In this document: positions 37,482-46,927 of the stretch, one piece after another
How positions within the stretch are numbered: position 1 is the first letter of the stretch
How the letters are laid out: every line of letters begins with the position of its first letter
Assembly (NCBI GenBank): GCA_963724385.1
Contig: CAVRUJ010000002.1
Location: 930,001 to 994,000 of the forward strand
From: DASXQK01 sp963724385
GTDB lineage: Bacteria; Pseudomonadota; Alphaproteobacteria; Dongiales; Dongiaceae
DNA length: 64,000 nt
Direction of reading: 5' to 3'
Notes under the pieces: generated by a model
Database searches by the model: none
The model's input: the letters and a program-made list of their open reading frames with translations, nothing else
What the model was told of the DNA's origin: nothing
Position numbers and translations under genes: made by a program

Positions 37482-38054
37482 ATGCCTTACATCCGTTTTC
37501 CCATACCCGAGTTCGATTTCGAACCGCTCAAGAATATGGAATGGTCGCCGCCGGCTCTGATATCGCAAAATGAAGAGCAGGACTTGCTGAAAGCCCTCGC
37601 GGCCGGCGACACGTCGGTCTACGGCGGCCATGCCGTCTCCGTGCCGTCCCAATTTCTCGAGCGATTTGGGCTACGCGGCCAAAACCATCCCGCCATACTC
37701 TGCTTGCTGCCGAAAGCGGGCGCCCGCATGATCGGCCGTTCGCACGCTTGGTTCATAAATCGGTCTTTCGTGGTTAACTCCCTCGATCCCGCCAATTCGA
37801 AGGTTATCGCCGACTGGAAGACGCCAAGGCCCATGAACACGCGGCTTGGCCCGGACGATGGCATCCCCGTAGCCGGTGCCCTTTACGCCATCTGTGCGCG
37901 CCGCTATTCCGACTATTGGACGACCAACCGGACGATCATCGACAGCAACTGGAAGGGGCCGTCCGGAACCCAGGGATTTAGTATCCTCTCTTCCTGCGAG
38001 GAAGAGGTGAACGACTTTCATCATGCCAATCTCACGTTCCAGTGGCAGCGCTGA
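37482..38054 (+). CDS. Hypothetical protein
   Basis: 190-residue protein of no recognised family. The ATG at 37482 follows GGAGGG by about 10 nt and opens a coherent protein (MPYIRFPIPEFDF), whereas the upstream extension looks non-coding. Two Cys (AILCLLPKAG; YAICARRY) and several aromatic segments are visible; no signal peptide or membrane helix. It lies between the methyltransferase gene and the AraC/arsH pair. Confidence 0.6.
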   Translation: MPYIRFPIPEFDFEPLKNMEWSPPALISQNEEQDLLKALAAGDTSVYGGHAVSVPSQFLERFGLRGQNHPAILCLLPKAGARMIGRSHAWFINRSFVVNSLDPANSKVIADWKTPRPMNTRLGPDDGIPVAGALYAICARRYSDYWTTNRTIIDSNWKGPSGTQGFSILSSCEEEVNDFHHANLTFQWQR

Positions 38055-38108
38055 GACATTGGCTTGTTCGGCCGACTGAAGGATCAAACCCCGAAAGGCA
38101 ATAACCGG

Positions 38109-38345
38109 ATGGCTCGAATTCTACCGCAGAAATCCGTCGCAGCGTTCTTGGCGGCGTACAACGTCACCGAGTTGGGCAATCAGTGCCAACCCGAACAGCT
38201 GACCGTGAAGGTCTGGGACTTGTACGGCACCAAGCCGCAGGATGAGGCGAATGCGCCGCCGACCGGCAAGTTCATTGCGGCCGTGGTAATCTGCAATTCC
38301 TGCAGCCGCCATGTTGTTTTGGATCGCAAGCGGCTTGGCGGATGA
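38109..38345 (+). CDS. Small hypothetical protein with C-x2-C
   Basis: 78-residue open frame starting at ATG 38109 after a GAAAGG sequence. The sequence is coherent (VAAFLAAYNVTELGNQCQ; KVWDLYGTKPQDE) and ends with a single CNSC pair that could bind metal. Family not recognised. It ends shortly before the AraC-type regulator. Confidence 0.5.
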   Translation: MARILPQKSVAAFLAAYNVTELGNQCQPEQLTVKVWDLYGTKPQDEANAPPTGKFIAAVVICNSCSRHVVLDRKRLGG

Positions 38346-38400
38346 AGCGGTTTCCCTCTTCACCTTGCATGGCTTGGGTACCATAGCCCTGTCTTCGTTC

Positions 38401-39441
38401 ATGGATCGGCCAAAGGGCCCCGCTCGCAGCGAGAGCTTGAGGACAGCGCAATCGGGCAAGAGGTCTCTGGCCGTCGGCTTTCTCCTTCTCGACGGCTTCG
38501 ATCTGCATGCATTCGCCGGCTGTGTCGAGGCTCTCGCGCTTGCCAACCTGGACAGCGGGGACCCCGTGTATCAATGGCGCATCCTGGGAACGAATGCGAA
38601 GGGGGTTAGAAGCCGCTGCGGGCTTCTCCTGCCGGTCGAAGACGCATTTGAAGTCGTGCAGTCCTTTGATCGCATGATCGTGATCGCTGGCGCCGAGGCG
38701 GCAACAGGGCGCGATGGCAAAACCCTAGGCTGGCTCCGTCAACTCGCGCGCAACCGCACAGCCTTTGGCGCGATCGAAGGTGGGGTTTGGCCACTCGCGC
38801 TCGCCGGCTTGGCGGCTCATCATCGCGTGGCTGCGCACTGGCAGTGCCGCGCGGCTTTGCGCGAAACCTTCGCCGACTTCGAAGTTACAAACGACCGTTA
38901 CGTGCTGGATGGCGACATGGCGTCCGCAGTCGGCGGAATTGCCGCCTTCGAAATGATGGTCGAATGGATCCGGAGCGATTGCGGCGACGCTCTGGCTGAC
39001 TCCATCGCGGCGTCTCAGGCCTCGACAATGGTCCCGATTTTGCGGGGCAGGCCACTTCTGGGTCTGGCTCAAAGAATGGGCCTCAGCAACCCGCACCTGG
39101 TCGCATGCCTCGCCATTATCGAGGAGCACGTCGAGACCCCGCTGCGAAGCGCCGAACTGGCCGGCCGAGTGGGCATTTCCAAGCGCCACCTCGAAAGGCT
39201 CTTCCGCAATCATATAAACATCACGCCGCGCCAACTCTACATGCAAGTGCGACTGGCCGAAGCGAAACATCTAATCGAACAGACGCAGATGAGCGTTGCC
39301 CAGATTGCAGTTACTGCCGGATTCGTGTCCGCCTCGCATTTTGCCCGCAGTTTTCGAGATGCATTTGGTCGATCGCCCCGTCAGTTCCGGACCAAGAGTC
39401 ATCGAGCGATTGTTGGAGAGACGCCACATATGGTGCTCTGA
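38401..39441 (+). CDS. GATase1-like AraC-family regulator (GlxA/GbdR type)
   Basis: 346-residue regulator from the ATG at 38401. An N-terminal DJ-1/PfpI (GATase1-like) domain (VGFLLLDGFDLHAFAGCVEAL) is followed by a double AraC HTH (ELAGRVGISKRHLERLFRNH; SVAQIAVTAGFVSASHFARSF). This subclass includes regulators of glycine betaine, carnitine and dimethylglycine catabolism. It directly precedes arsH (35 nt from its stop to the arsH ATG), so it may control arsH or the methyl-transfer locus in response to a quaternary or methylated metabolite. The inducer is not known. Confidence 0.88.
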   Translation: MDRPKGPARSESLRTAQSGKRSLAVGFLLLDGFDLHAFAGCVEALALANLDSGDPVYQWRILGTNAKGVRSRCGLLLPVEDAFEVVQSFDRMIVIAGAEAATGRDGKTLGWLRQLARNRTAFGAIEGGVWPLALAGLAAHHRVAAHWQCRAALRETFADFEVTNDRYVLDGDMASAVGGIAAFEMMVEWIRSDCGDALADSIAASQASTMVPILRGRPLLGLAQRMGLSNPHLVACLAIIEEHVETPLRSAELAGRVGISKRHLERLFRNHINITPRQLYMQVRLAEAKHLIEQTQMSVAQIAVTAGFVSASHFARSFRDAFGRSPRQFRTKSHRAIVGETPHMVL

Positions 39442-39476
39442 CATACCCTCCGGACGTTCTGCTCTTGTGGCGAGCT

Positions 39477-40274
39477 ATGATTATGCAACCATTCCTAGGA
39501 TGGCCAATGCCCCTCCGTGACCTGCCTGAACCAGATTCTCTGCCGAACCTGTCGGAAGAATTCTCCAACATCCCATCGCTAACGCGATTGGCACCACAGG
39601 GCGTATTCTCTCATCCGCCGCGGATACTCTTGCTATACGGCTCGCTGCGCGAAAGATCTTTCAGCCGCCTGCTTACGGAAGAAGCGGCGAGACTGCTGCG
39701 GCGCTTCGGGGCCGAAACTCGAATATTCGACCCTCGGCATCTTCCCCATGCAGGCGGCGCTTCGGATGATCATCCGCAAATCCGGGAAATTCGGTCCCTG
39801 TCGGAATGGTCGGAGGGTCAGATCTGGTGCAGCCCGGAACGCCATGGTGCTGTAACCGGAGTGATGAAGAACCAAATCGATTGTCTGCCGCTGAATTCGG
39901 GGGGCATGCGGCCGACCCAGGGTCGCACCCTGGCCGTCATGCAGGTCTCGGGGGGCTCACAGTCTTTCAATACGGTGAATACGCTTCGCACCCTGGGGCG
40001 CTGGATGAGGATGTACACGATCCCCAACCAGTCTTCCGTTCCCAAGGCATTTCAGGAATTCGATGAAGCGGGCCGGATGCGACCCTCCGCGTACTACGAC
40101 AGGGTCGTTGACGTGATGGAGGAGCTAGTCAAGTTCACGCTTCTGTTGCGCGGCCGCGTGGAATATTTGAACAGCCGCTATAGCGAACGCAAAGAAGCCG
40201 GACCCCTCGACCCAGCCAAGGATCTTGCGACCCTTGCCATGGGTGAAAAGACCACAGTCTCTTCGGGAAGATAG
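39477..40274 (+). CDS. arsH: NADPH-dependent FMN protein ArsH
   Basis: 265-residue flavoprotein of the ArsH family; known members oxidise trivalent methylated and aromatic arsenicals to pentavalent forms, or reduce flavin and other substrates. Diagnostic segments are GSLRERSFSR (FMN phosphate loop), ERHGAVTGVMKNQ, TQGRTLAVMQVSGGSQSFN, and PNQSSVPKAFQEF. The ATG at 39477 is preferred; longer in-frame starts would lie inside the AraC gene. Its presence together with aioAB suggests exposure to organoarsenicals as well as inorganic arsenite. No arsR, arsC or arsB lies in the window. Confidence 0.95.
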   Translation: MIMQPFLGWPMPLRDLPEPDSLPNLSEEFSNIPSLTRLAPQGVFSHPPRILLLYGSLRERSFSRLLTEEAARLLRRFGAETRIFDPRHLPHAGGASDDHPQIREIRSLSEWSEGQIWCSPERHGAVTGVMKNQIDCLPLNSGGMRPTQGRTLAVMQVSGGSQSFNTVNTLRTLGRWMRMYTIPNQSSVPKAFQEFDEAGRMRPSAYYDRVVDVMEELVKFTLLLRGRVEYLNSRYSERKEAGPLDPAKDLATLAMGEKTTVSSGR

Positions 40275-40323
40275 TAGCCCTTCGCAAAGCGGCTACCCCC
40301 GATCCAAACGATAAATGTCTTCT

Positions 40324-41316
40324 CTACCCGCCGGTGACGTTCATATGCCGCGGCACGGCCGGCATCATGTGGCGCCGGTCGATGATGAAGTCGTGGCCCT
40401 TGGGCTTGCGGGCGATGGCGGCGGCAATCGCGGCCTCGAGCCCCGCCTCATCGCCGCCGGCGCGCAAGGGTGCGCGCAGGTCGGCCGAATCCTCCTGGCC
40501 GAGGCACATGTAGAGCATGCCGGTGCAGGTGAGGCGCACGCGGTTGCAGCTCTCGCAGAAGTTATGGGTGAGCGGCGTGATGAAGCCGAGCTTCCGCCCC
40601 GACTCGCCGATGCGCACGTAGCGCGCCGGCCCGCCGCTGCGGTAATCGATGTCCTGCAGCGTCCAGCGCCGAGCAAGCCTGGCGCGGACCAGGGAAAGGG
40701 GCAGATACTGCTCGACCCGGTTTTCGCCGCCGATGTCGCCCATGGGCATGACCTCGATCAGGGTCAGATCGAAGCCCTCGGCGCCGCACCATTCGATCAG
40801 CCGGTCGAATTCGTCCTCGTTCACGCCCTTGAGAGCGACGGCGTTGATCTTGACCGCGAGCCCGGCGAGCTTGGCCGCGGCCAGCCCTTCCATGACCTGC
40901 TCGAGCCGGCCCCAGCGCGTGATGGCGGTAAACTTGGCCGGGTCGAGGGTATCGACCGAGACGTTGATCCGGCGCACGCCCGCGGCGGCCAACTCGCCGG
41001 CGAAGCGGGAGAGCTGGCTGCCGTTGGTGGTGAGGGTGAGTTCGTCGAGCGCGCCTGAGGCCAGATGGCGGGAGAGGGCGCGCACCAGGCTCATGACATT
41101 GCGGCGCACCAGCGGCTCGCCGCCGGTGAGGCGAAGCTTGCGCACGCCCGAGGCGACGAAGGCGCTGCACAGGCGGTCGAGTTCCTCCAGAGACAGGATC
41201 TCCGCCTTCGGCAGGAAAGTCATGTCTTCCGCCATGCAGTAGACGCAGCGGAAGTCGCAGCGGTCCGTCACCGATACGCGCAGATAGGTGATGCTTCGTC
41301 CAAAGGGATCGATCAT
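40324..41316 (-). CDS. moaA: GTP 3',8-cyclase MoaA
   Basis: 330-residue radical-SAM enzyme for the first step of Mo-cofactor synthesis. N-terminal C20-x3-C24-x2-C27 binds the SAM [4Fe-4S] cluster, a second Cys set (FCESCNRVRLTC) binds the auxiliary cluster, and the C-terminal double Gly (NVTGG) is essential in the family. Its base composition looks more GC-rich and its codon use more regular than the neighbours', which may reflect different ancestry. With moeA it provides Mo-cofactor capacity for AioA and the CISM enzyme. Confidence 0.95.
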   Translation of the reverse strand: MIDPFGRSITYLRVSVTDRCDFRCVYCMAEDMTFLPKAEILSLEELDRLCSAFVASGVRKLRLTGGEPLVRRNVMSLVRALSRHLASGALDELTLTTNGSQLSRFAGELAAAGVRRINVSVDTLDPAKFTAITRWGRLEQVMEGLAAAKLAGLAVKINAVALKGVNEDEFDRLIEWCGAEGFDLTLIEVMPMGDIGGENRVEQYLPLSLVRARLARRWTLQDIDYRSGGPARYVRIGESGRKLGFITPLTHNFCESCNRVRLTCTGMLYMCLGQEDSADLRAPLRAGGDEAGLEAAIAAAIARKPKGHDFIIDRRHMMPAVPRHMNVTGG

Positions 41317-41611
41317 GCCGTCCGGCTTCGCCTAGCTATATCCGGCAGAATATAGTGCAACTCGCGTGGTATGTCTTTGCCGACCCCCTTCACCTATCGG
41401 CGCATTTCGCCTTGCGCCCAAACGCGACACTGCCTTTCGCCCGAGACCAGGAATTTCCGGGCTCAATCCAATGGCCTCAGAGGCCCAAAAGCCCGTCGAA
41501 TTCCCGAGCTCCGCATTATCTCGTGACCCTTGTCTCTAGCTGGATGACACTGATAATAGCTTCGCGCGCCAAATGCGGGCAGCGATATTGAGCACGTTGG
41601 GAGTCAATGGA

Positions 41612-43553
41612 ATGTCGAGCACAACGCTCTTTCCCATACCTACGTTATTCGCGGAAAACGCCTGGATCAATGAGGCAGACTATGTCCAGCTTTATGACCG
41701 GTCCATTTCCGACCCCGAAGGATTCTGGAGCGAGCAGGCAAAGCGCTTGCACTGGACGAAACCTTTCACGCGCGTAAAGGAGACGAGCTTCACTGGAGAT
41801 GTGAAGATTCGCTGGTTCGCCGATGGCACACTAAACGCAAGTTACAACTGCATAGACCGGCACTTGTCGGAGAAGGCCGACAGCACCGCCATTCTCTGGG
41901 AAGGAGACAGTCCCACAGAATCCAAGCATGTGACCTATTCAGATCTGCACGCCAACGTATGCCGCCTAGCCAATGCGATGAAATCCAGGGGCGTCAAGAA
42001 GGGAGACCGCGTAACGATCTACATGCCCATGATCCCCGAAACCGCCTTCGCGATGCTAGCCTGCGCGAGGATCGGCGCCATTCACTCGGTTGTATTCGGG
42101 GGCTTCTCTCCGGAAAGCTTGGCCGTCCGGATTCGAGACTGCGATTCGAATGTCCTCATCACCGCTGACGAAGGCCTGCGCGGAGGGCGCAAGATACCTC
42201 TGAAGGTCAACGCCGACGAGGCGCTGAAGCAGTGCCCGGGTGTGAGCACGGTGATTGTGGTTCGGCGAACCGGCGGCACGGTCGGTTGGACCGCGGGAAG
42301 AGAACGTCTGGTACCACGAACTCGTCGCGAACGCATCGAGCGACTGCGCCCCGGAGGTGATGGGTGCGGAGGATCCATTGTTTATCCTTTACACATCGGG
42401 TTCGACGGGAAAGCCGAAGGCCGTCGTGCACACGACCGGTGGCTACCTCGTCTACACCTCAATGACGCACCAGTACGTGTTCGACTATCACGATGGCGAT
42501 ACTTACTGGTGCACCGCTGACATCGGCTGGGTGACGGGACACAGTTACGTCGTCTACGGACCCCTCGCCAACGGCGCAACGAGCCTAATGTTCGAGGGAG
42601 TTCCCAACTACCCGGACCCGTCCAGATTCTGGCAAGTTGTCGACAAGCATGCCGTCAATATCTTCTATACGGCGCCGACGGCGATCCGGGCGCTCATGCG
42701 CGAAGGCGAGCAATTCGTCAAGAAGACCAGCCGTGCCTCCTTGCGGCTTCTCGGATCTGTGGGAGAGCCGATCAACCCCGAGGCCTGGCTTTGGTATCGC
42801 CGCGTTGTGGGCGACGAGAGGTGCCCGATTGTCGATACATGGTGGCAGACCGAAACGGGCGGCATTCTTATAACTCCGCTGCCGGGTGCCATTGCGACCA
42901 AGCCCGGCTCCGCGACCAAACCCTTCTTCGGAATCCAGCCGATCATCGTCGATGGAGGCGGCACGGTCCTGGAGGGCGAAGCGCAAGGCAACCTTTGCAT
43001 CGCCAACTCCTGGCCCGGCCAAATGCGCACGATCTATGGAGATCACCGCCAATTCATCGATACCTATTTTTCGGCGTACCCGGGAAAGTACTTCACGGGG
43101 GACGGCAGTCGGCGGGACAAGGACGGCTACTATTGGATCACGGGGCGCGTGGATGACGTGATCAATGTCTCGGGTCACCGTATTGGCACGGCCGAGGTCG
43201 AGAGCGCCTTGGTCGCCCATCCCCAGGTCGCTGAGGCTGCGGTCGTCGCCTATCCCCATGATATCAAGGGCTCCGGCATCTATGCGTACGTGACCTTGAA
43301 GGTTGGCATCGAGCCGTCGGAAGAACTGCGCAAGTCTCTTGTTCAGTGGGTTCGTAAGCAGATCGGCGCAATTGCCGCACCGGATCTCATTCAATGGGCA
43401 CCTGGATTACCGAAGACACGCTCGGGAAAAATTATGCGACGCATCCTGCGCAAGATCGCCGAGAACACGTATCAGGAGCTGGGCGACACCTCTACCCTCG
43501 CCGATCCTTCAGTCGTCGACGAGCTCGTGCGCAACCGTATGAACCGCATTTAG
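41612..43553 (+). pseudogene. acs: Acetyl-CoA synthetase AcsA with single-base frameshift
   Basis: Acetate to acetyl-CoA ligase of normal total length (about 646 residues). Residues up to TVGWTAGRE are in one frame and continue in another as VWYHELVANASSD. One extra A near 42303-42304 (GAAC instead of GAC) explains the break. Motifs on either side are intact: WFADGTLNASYNCIDRH, LFILYTSGSTGKPKAVV, DTWWQTETGG and the C-terminal Lys region PKTRSGKIMRRILRKI. Either a young pseudogene or an assembly error. Confidence 0.9.
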
Positions 43554-43588
43554 CAAGATGCGGAACATCCGCCGGCGACTATGAAACG

Positions 43589-43612
43589 GCCGGGCGTAAA
43601 GTGTTGCCCGGC
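43589..43612 (+). terminator. Weak stem-loop after acs
   Basis: GCCGGGC and GCCCGGC flank a 10-nt loop 35 nt after the acs stop codon. There is no T tract, so intrinsic termination is uncertain. Confidence 0.3.
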
Positions 43613-43735
43613 GGCAGTGGTTGTTGAGCAATGGAGCATCCTCCGGAAGCAATATACCCGATTGGACGCCCAGGCCTTTGATATCCGACAGCGATCGGAT
43701 GGCGTCGTTAGATTGCCAACTCTAGGAACCTCATT

Positions 43736-43978
43736 ATGCCCAGCCAGTCGCCAGGTCCCAGCAAGCCCCACACCGTGGTCCCGGTAAACGAGATCAGTTT
43801 GGTGCTATACCCGGACGATCGCGCGGTTGGTCTGCAGTTTAAGGACGGGGCTGGGAATGAGGTGTTTTTGTGGCTCCCGGGTTCGCTTTTGGAGCGATTA
43901 GGCACTCAGTTGATTGACGTGACCAAGGACTATCCCGAAACTCTGAATTGGGAGCCGACTATCCCCAAAAGCCACTAG
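43736..43978 (+). CDS. Small hypothetical protein
   Basis: 80-residue open frame with coherent composition (NEISLVLYPDDRAVGLQF; EVFLWLPGSLLERLGTQLI) and an AGGA about 10 nt upstream. No family recognised and no membrane or signal segment. Confidence 0.5.
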   Translation: MPSQSPGPSKPHTVVPVNEISLVLYPDDRAVGLQFKDGAGNEVFLWLPGSLLERLGTQLIDVTKDYPETLNWEPTIPKSH

Positions 43979-44322
43979 ATTTTGTGCGAGAAAATATCAG
44001 CAGGCTTTCCCATGATAACTCTCGTCCTTAGCACAACCATCAACTCCGCGATCGAGCCACTGTGGGTCTGTTCCCGAGGCTGCTTCAGCGAGGATTCTAC
44101 TTCAGGCCAAGCCCATCCATTAATCTGGAATTGAACTAGGATTGGGCGGGCTCCACCATCCTTCTCCTGTCGGGGCTGTCAAAACAGCGTTACTCCTTCG
44201 TCTCGAACGCCGCCCGTTCGCTTCCTACATGAGCGCATGCAATGAGCTTCTATGGATGGTAGAGACAGGGATCAGGACCCAATGTTGGGCCTTCCTTAGC
44301 GAGCGACAGGATGCTTCGCGGC
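43979..44322. other. Intergenic region, nothing recognised
   Basis: 344 bp between a small hypothetical gene and mrp. Only short open frames without protein-like features; presumably contains the mrp promoter. Confidence 0.5.
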
Positions 44323-45417
44323 ATGGCTGAGGTCACTGAGGATGCTGTGCTGGCCACCCTCCGGACGGTCGGGGACCCCGATCGTGACGGCAACATCGTC
44401 GATCTCGGCATGGTCACGGGCCTAGCCCTGAAGAATGGCCACGTTGCCTTTGCGATTGAAGTCGATCGGAACCTGGCGCCGGGGCTCGAGAACCTGCGCC
44501 GCCAGGCCGAGATCGCCGTCGAGCGGATTGAAGGCGTGCTCTCAGTCTCCGCAGTGCTGACGGCCGAACGAAAGGCTAAGGCCTCCCGACCGCACAGCCG
44601 CGTGCAGCCGGCAAGACCTGTCATACCGGGCGTTCGCTCAATCGTGGCAGTGGCAAGTGGCAAGGGCGGTGTCGGCAAATCGACGACTGCCGTCAACTTG
44701 GCACTTGCGCTCAAGGGCCTCGGCCTCGCCGTGGGTCTGCTCGACGCCGATATCTATGGGCCTTCCCAGCCACGAATGATGGGAATCTCCGGGCGCCCCT
44801 CCTCCCCGGACGGTAGACGTATCTTACCCATGGAAAACTACGGGATAAGGGTAATGTCCGTCGGCTTTTTGGTGCCCGACGACGCTCCCATGATTTGGCG
44901 CGGTCCGATGGTAACAAGCGCGCTCAACCAGATGCTGCGGGAAGTCGACTGGGGCGAACTCGACATCCTCGTTGTCGATCTGCCCCCTGGCACGGGAGAC
45001 GCCCAGCTCACCGTGTCCCAGCAAGTGCCCCTCTCAGGTGCCATCATCGTATCCACACCTCAGGACATTGCGCTGCTCGATGCTCGTAGAGGCCTTAACA
45101 TGTTCCGCAACGTTGACGTCCCGGTACTCGGCATCATCGAAAACATGAGCTACTTCCTCTGCCTCCACTGCGGAATGCGTAGCGACATCTTCAGCCATGG
45201 CGGCGCCCGGCGCGAGGCAGAGAAGCTGGGCGTTGACTTCCTCGGTGAAATCCCTCTCGACAAGGCTATACGTGAAACTTCTGACAGCGGGCGTCCCGTC
45301 GTGGTCTCCGATCCTGGCAGCGCCCATGCCAAGACCTTTCGGGCCATCGCCCAGCGAGTGTGGGCAAAAGTCGAGGCCGAGCCTCGAAGGGTCCCACCTC
45401 GGATCGTCGTCGACTGA
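44323..45417 (+). CDS. Mrp/ApbC-type iron-sulphur carrier ATPase
   Basis: 364-residue P-loop protein from the ATG at 44323. An N-terminal MIP18/DUF59-like domain (LATLRTVGDPDRDGNIVDLG) is joined to an NTPase domain with the deviant Walker A GKGGVGKST, Walker B-type DILVVDLPPGTGD, and the cluster-bridging C-x2-C (CLHC) near MSYFLCLHCG. It transfers Fe-S clusters to apo-proteins. The many Fe-S enzymes in this window would be natural clients. Confidence 0.92.
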   Translation: MAEVTEDAVLATLRTVGDPDRDGNIVDLGMVTGLALKNGHVAFAIEVDRNLAPGLENLRRQAEIAVERIEGVLSVSAVLTAERKAKASRPHSRVQPARPVIPGVRSIVAVASGKGGVGKSTTAVNLALALKGLGLAVGLLDADIYGPSQPRMMGISGRPSSPDGRRILPMENYGIRVMSVGFLVPDDAPMIWRGPMVTSALNQMLREVDWGELDILVVDLPPGTGDAQLTVSQQVPLSGAIIVSTPQDIALLDARRGLNMFRNVDVPVLGIIENMSYFLCLHCGMRSDIFSHGGARREAEKLGVDFLGEIPLDKAIRETSDSGRPVVVSDPGSAHAKTFRAIAQRVWAKVEAEPRRVPPRIVVD

Positions 45418-45577
45418 CAATGCTCGCGCACTCAAAGACCCGTCCCCTCGGGCACGAGGGCCCCACAATCATGTGTCCAGGATCTCGCCATTTCGGCGCA
45501 AGTGTAGATGCGGTCGTGAACCCGTCCGCGGACAGCACTATGGTACGCAGCAGTACGCCTTACAGGAGGTGATACCC

Positions 45578-45797
45578 ATGGCCAAGCTGCCAGATTTGGA
45601 CGGTTGACGTCACCAAAGGTCACTGGGGAGCGGAGCTGACGATTGGAACCCCTGCAAAAGATGGCAGCAATTCCTCACAGAGCATCCTCCGTCAATTCAC
45701 CGCCGAAGCACGGCTTCCCGTGAGCGCTGCCGGACAAGCGGCGAAAATCGCTACTCTGTGGAGCCAGCGTAGACGCCCTGACCTCTCCGCCCGTTAA
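45578..45797 (+). pseudogene. Small conserved-looking gene with +1 frameshift
   Basis: A very strong ribosome-binding site (AGGAGGTGAT) precedes ATG 45578. The first frame reads MAKLPD and stops after nine codons. Removing one T from GATTTGG near 45593-45595 joins it to a coherent frame (WTVDVTKGHWGAELTIGTPA, later SILRQFTAEARLPVSAAG) ending at 45797, giving a 72-residue protein. Family not recognised. Its 3' end overlaps the carbonic-anhydrase end on the other strand by about 47 nt. Confidence 0.55.
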
Positions 45798-46428
45798 TGG
45801 CAACGTTGAGATCTGTCACCAAGCCATTGGTCAGTGAATAGATCCAGCCATGAACGCTGAGGTCCTGATCACGCGCCCAAGCCTCCCGCACGAAGACGTC
45901 AGACGCGACATTTTTCACCTGTCGGAGGACGCTGAGTTCGCACAGGCGATTCATGCGGTCGCGCTTATCCAGGATTGAAAGAAGTTCCTACCGATGTTCA
46001 TGGAAAACTTCGCGGACAGGATGTAGCCAGTGATCTACGAGACCACGTCGTCTACCATCCACTGCCGCACTCACGCCACCGCATCCATAATGTCCCACGA
46101 CCATAACGTGCTTGACCCTCAATACGTCGACAGCAAATTGGAGCACAGACAAATAGTTGGAATCTCGCGGAGGCGCGAGATTAGTGATGTTGCGATGAAC
46201 GAATGGCTCACCAGGATCGAGCCCTACAATCTCGTTGGCGGGCACGCGGCTGTCGGAGCACCCGATCCAGAGATACTCTGGCGTCTGTTGTTGCTCGAGC
46301 CGGTGAAAGAACCCCGCATCATCTGAAACTTTTCGCGCCGCCCAGGCGCGGTTATTGGCCTTCAAATGCTCTAGCAACGGCCCCCGCCCGTAAAATGCCA
46401 AATCTGTGACGCTGTTGTCCGCCGCCAC
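45751..46428 (-). pseudogene. Beta-carbonic anhydrase interrupted by in-frame TAG
   Basis: Beta-class carbonic anhydrase (CO2 hydration, Zn enzyme). Zinc and active-site motifs CSDSRVPANEIV and HYGCGGV are intact and the C-terminus (LSVHGWIYSLTNGLVTDL) is recognisable. After EVFHEHR a single TAG at 45990-45988 is followed without frame change by ELLSILDKRDRMNRLCEL, so one point mutation splits the gene. The start is uncertain: GTG at 46428 (8 nt after the upstream gene) or TTG at 46401. If the stop is real, the product lacks the last 80 or so residues. Confidence 0.85.
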
Positions 46429-46435
46429 AATGCTT

Positions 46436-46726
46436 TCACATGTGCGGAGGCCCGATCGCCTGCCGTTCAAATTCCGGAAATCGTTGCTCCATTTCCTCAA
46501 GTATGTTGAGAACGACCGTATAGGCGTCACCAGGTTCCTCCGCCGCGATCCCTGTACTCAATTGTGCGCCGTCATCGCCGGTCAGTTCTATCCCTCGTTC
46601 CGCCGCAACACGTTCTATCAGCCCTTGATACCTAACGCTGAGTGGCTGCCTCACAATGCACCCTGCGTCGCTCACCTCCACCGCCGAGGGAATTTCTCTC
46701 CAATAGATTATCTGCACGGTCGCCAT
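46436..46726 (-). CDS. 'Virulence factor' family protein (PF13769-like), copy 2
   Basis: 96-residue paralogue of the protein at 35969-36286. Both begin with a VQI(I/L)YW(R/Q)EIPS pattern and share the LS-x-(R/K)(Y/F)Q-x-LI region; the rest is diverged. It is encoded just upstream of the carbonic anhydrase on the same strand. Function unknown. Confidence 0.7.
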   Translation of the reverse strand: MATVQIIYWREIPSAVEVSDAGCIVRQPLSVRYQGLIERVAAERGIELTGDDGAQLSTGIAAEEPGDAYTVVLNILEEMEQRFPEFERQAIGPPHM

Positions 46727-46927
46727 GTCACATTCCCTCTCGACGCATAGGCGATATCTGGTTACTCCACGAAATCGCGTTGCTACACTCTTGTATCTCC
46801 TTGTTGCACGCGAGGGACCGCAATCCTCTGCCAGAATTCAAGCAAGGTGTTCCACCGAGCTACGCTAGTGTAGTCGCGCGCCAGCCAGCGTGCCAAAGTC
46901 TGATCCATTCGCGCTGGTTATGGGCCC

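Noticed and set aside
45988..45990. TAG as a pyrrolysine codon
   Set aside because: No pyl genes or MtmB/MtbB/MttB-type Pyl methyltransferases are visible, and carbonic anhydrase is not a Pyl-containing family.
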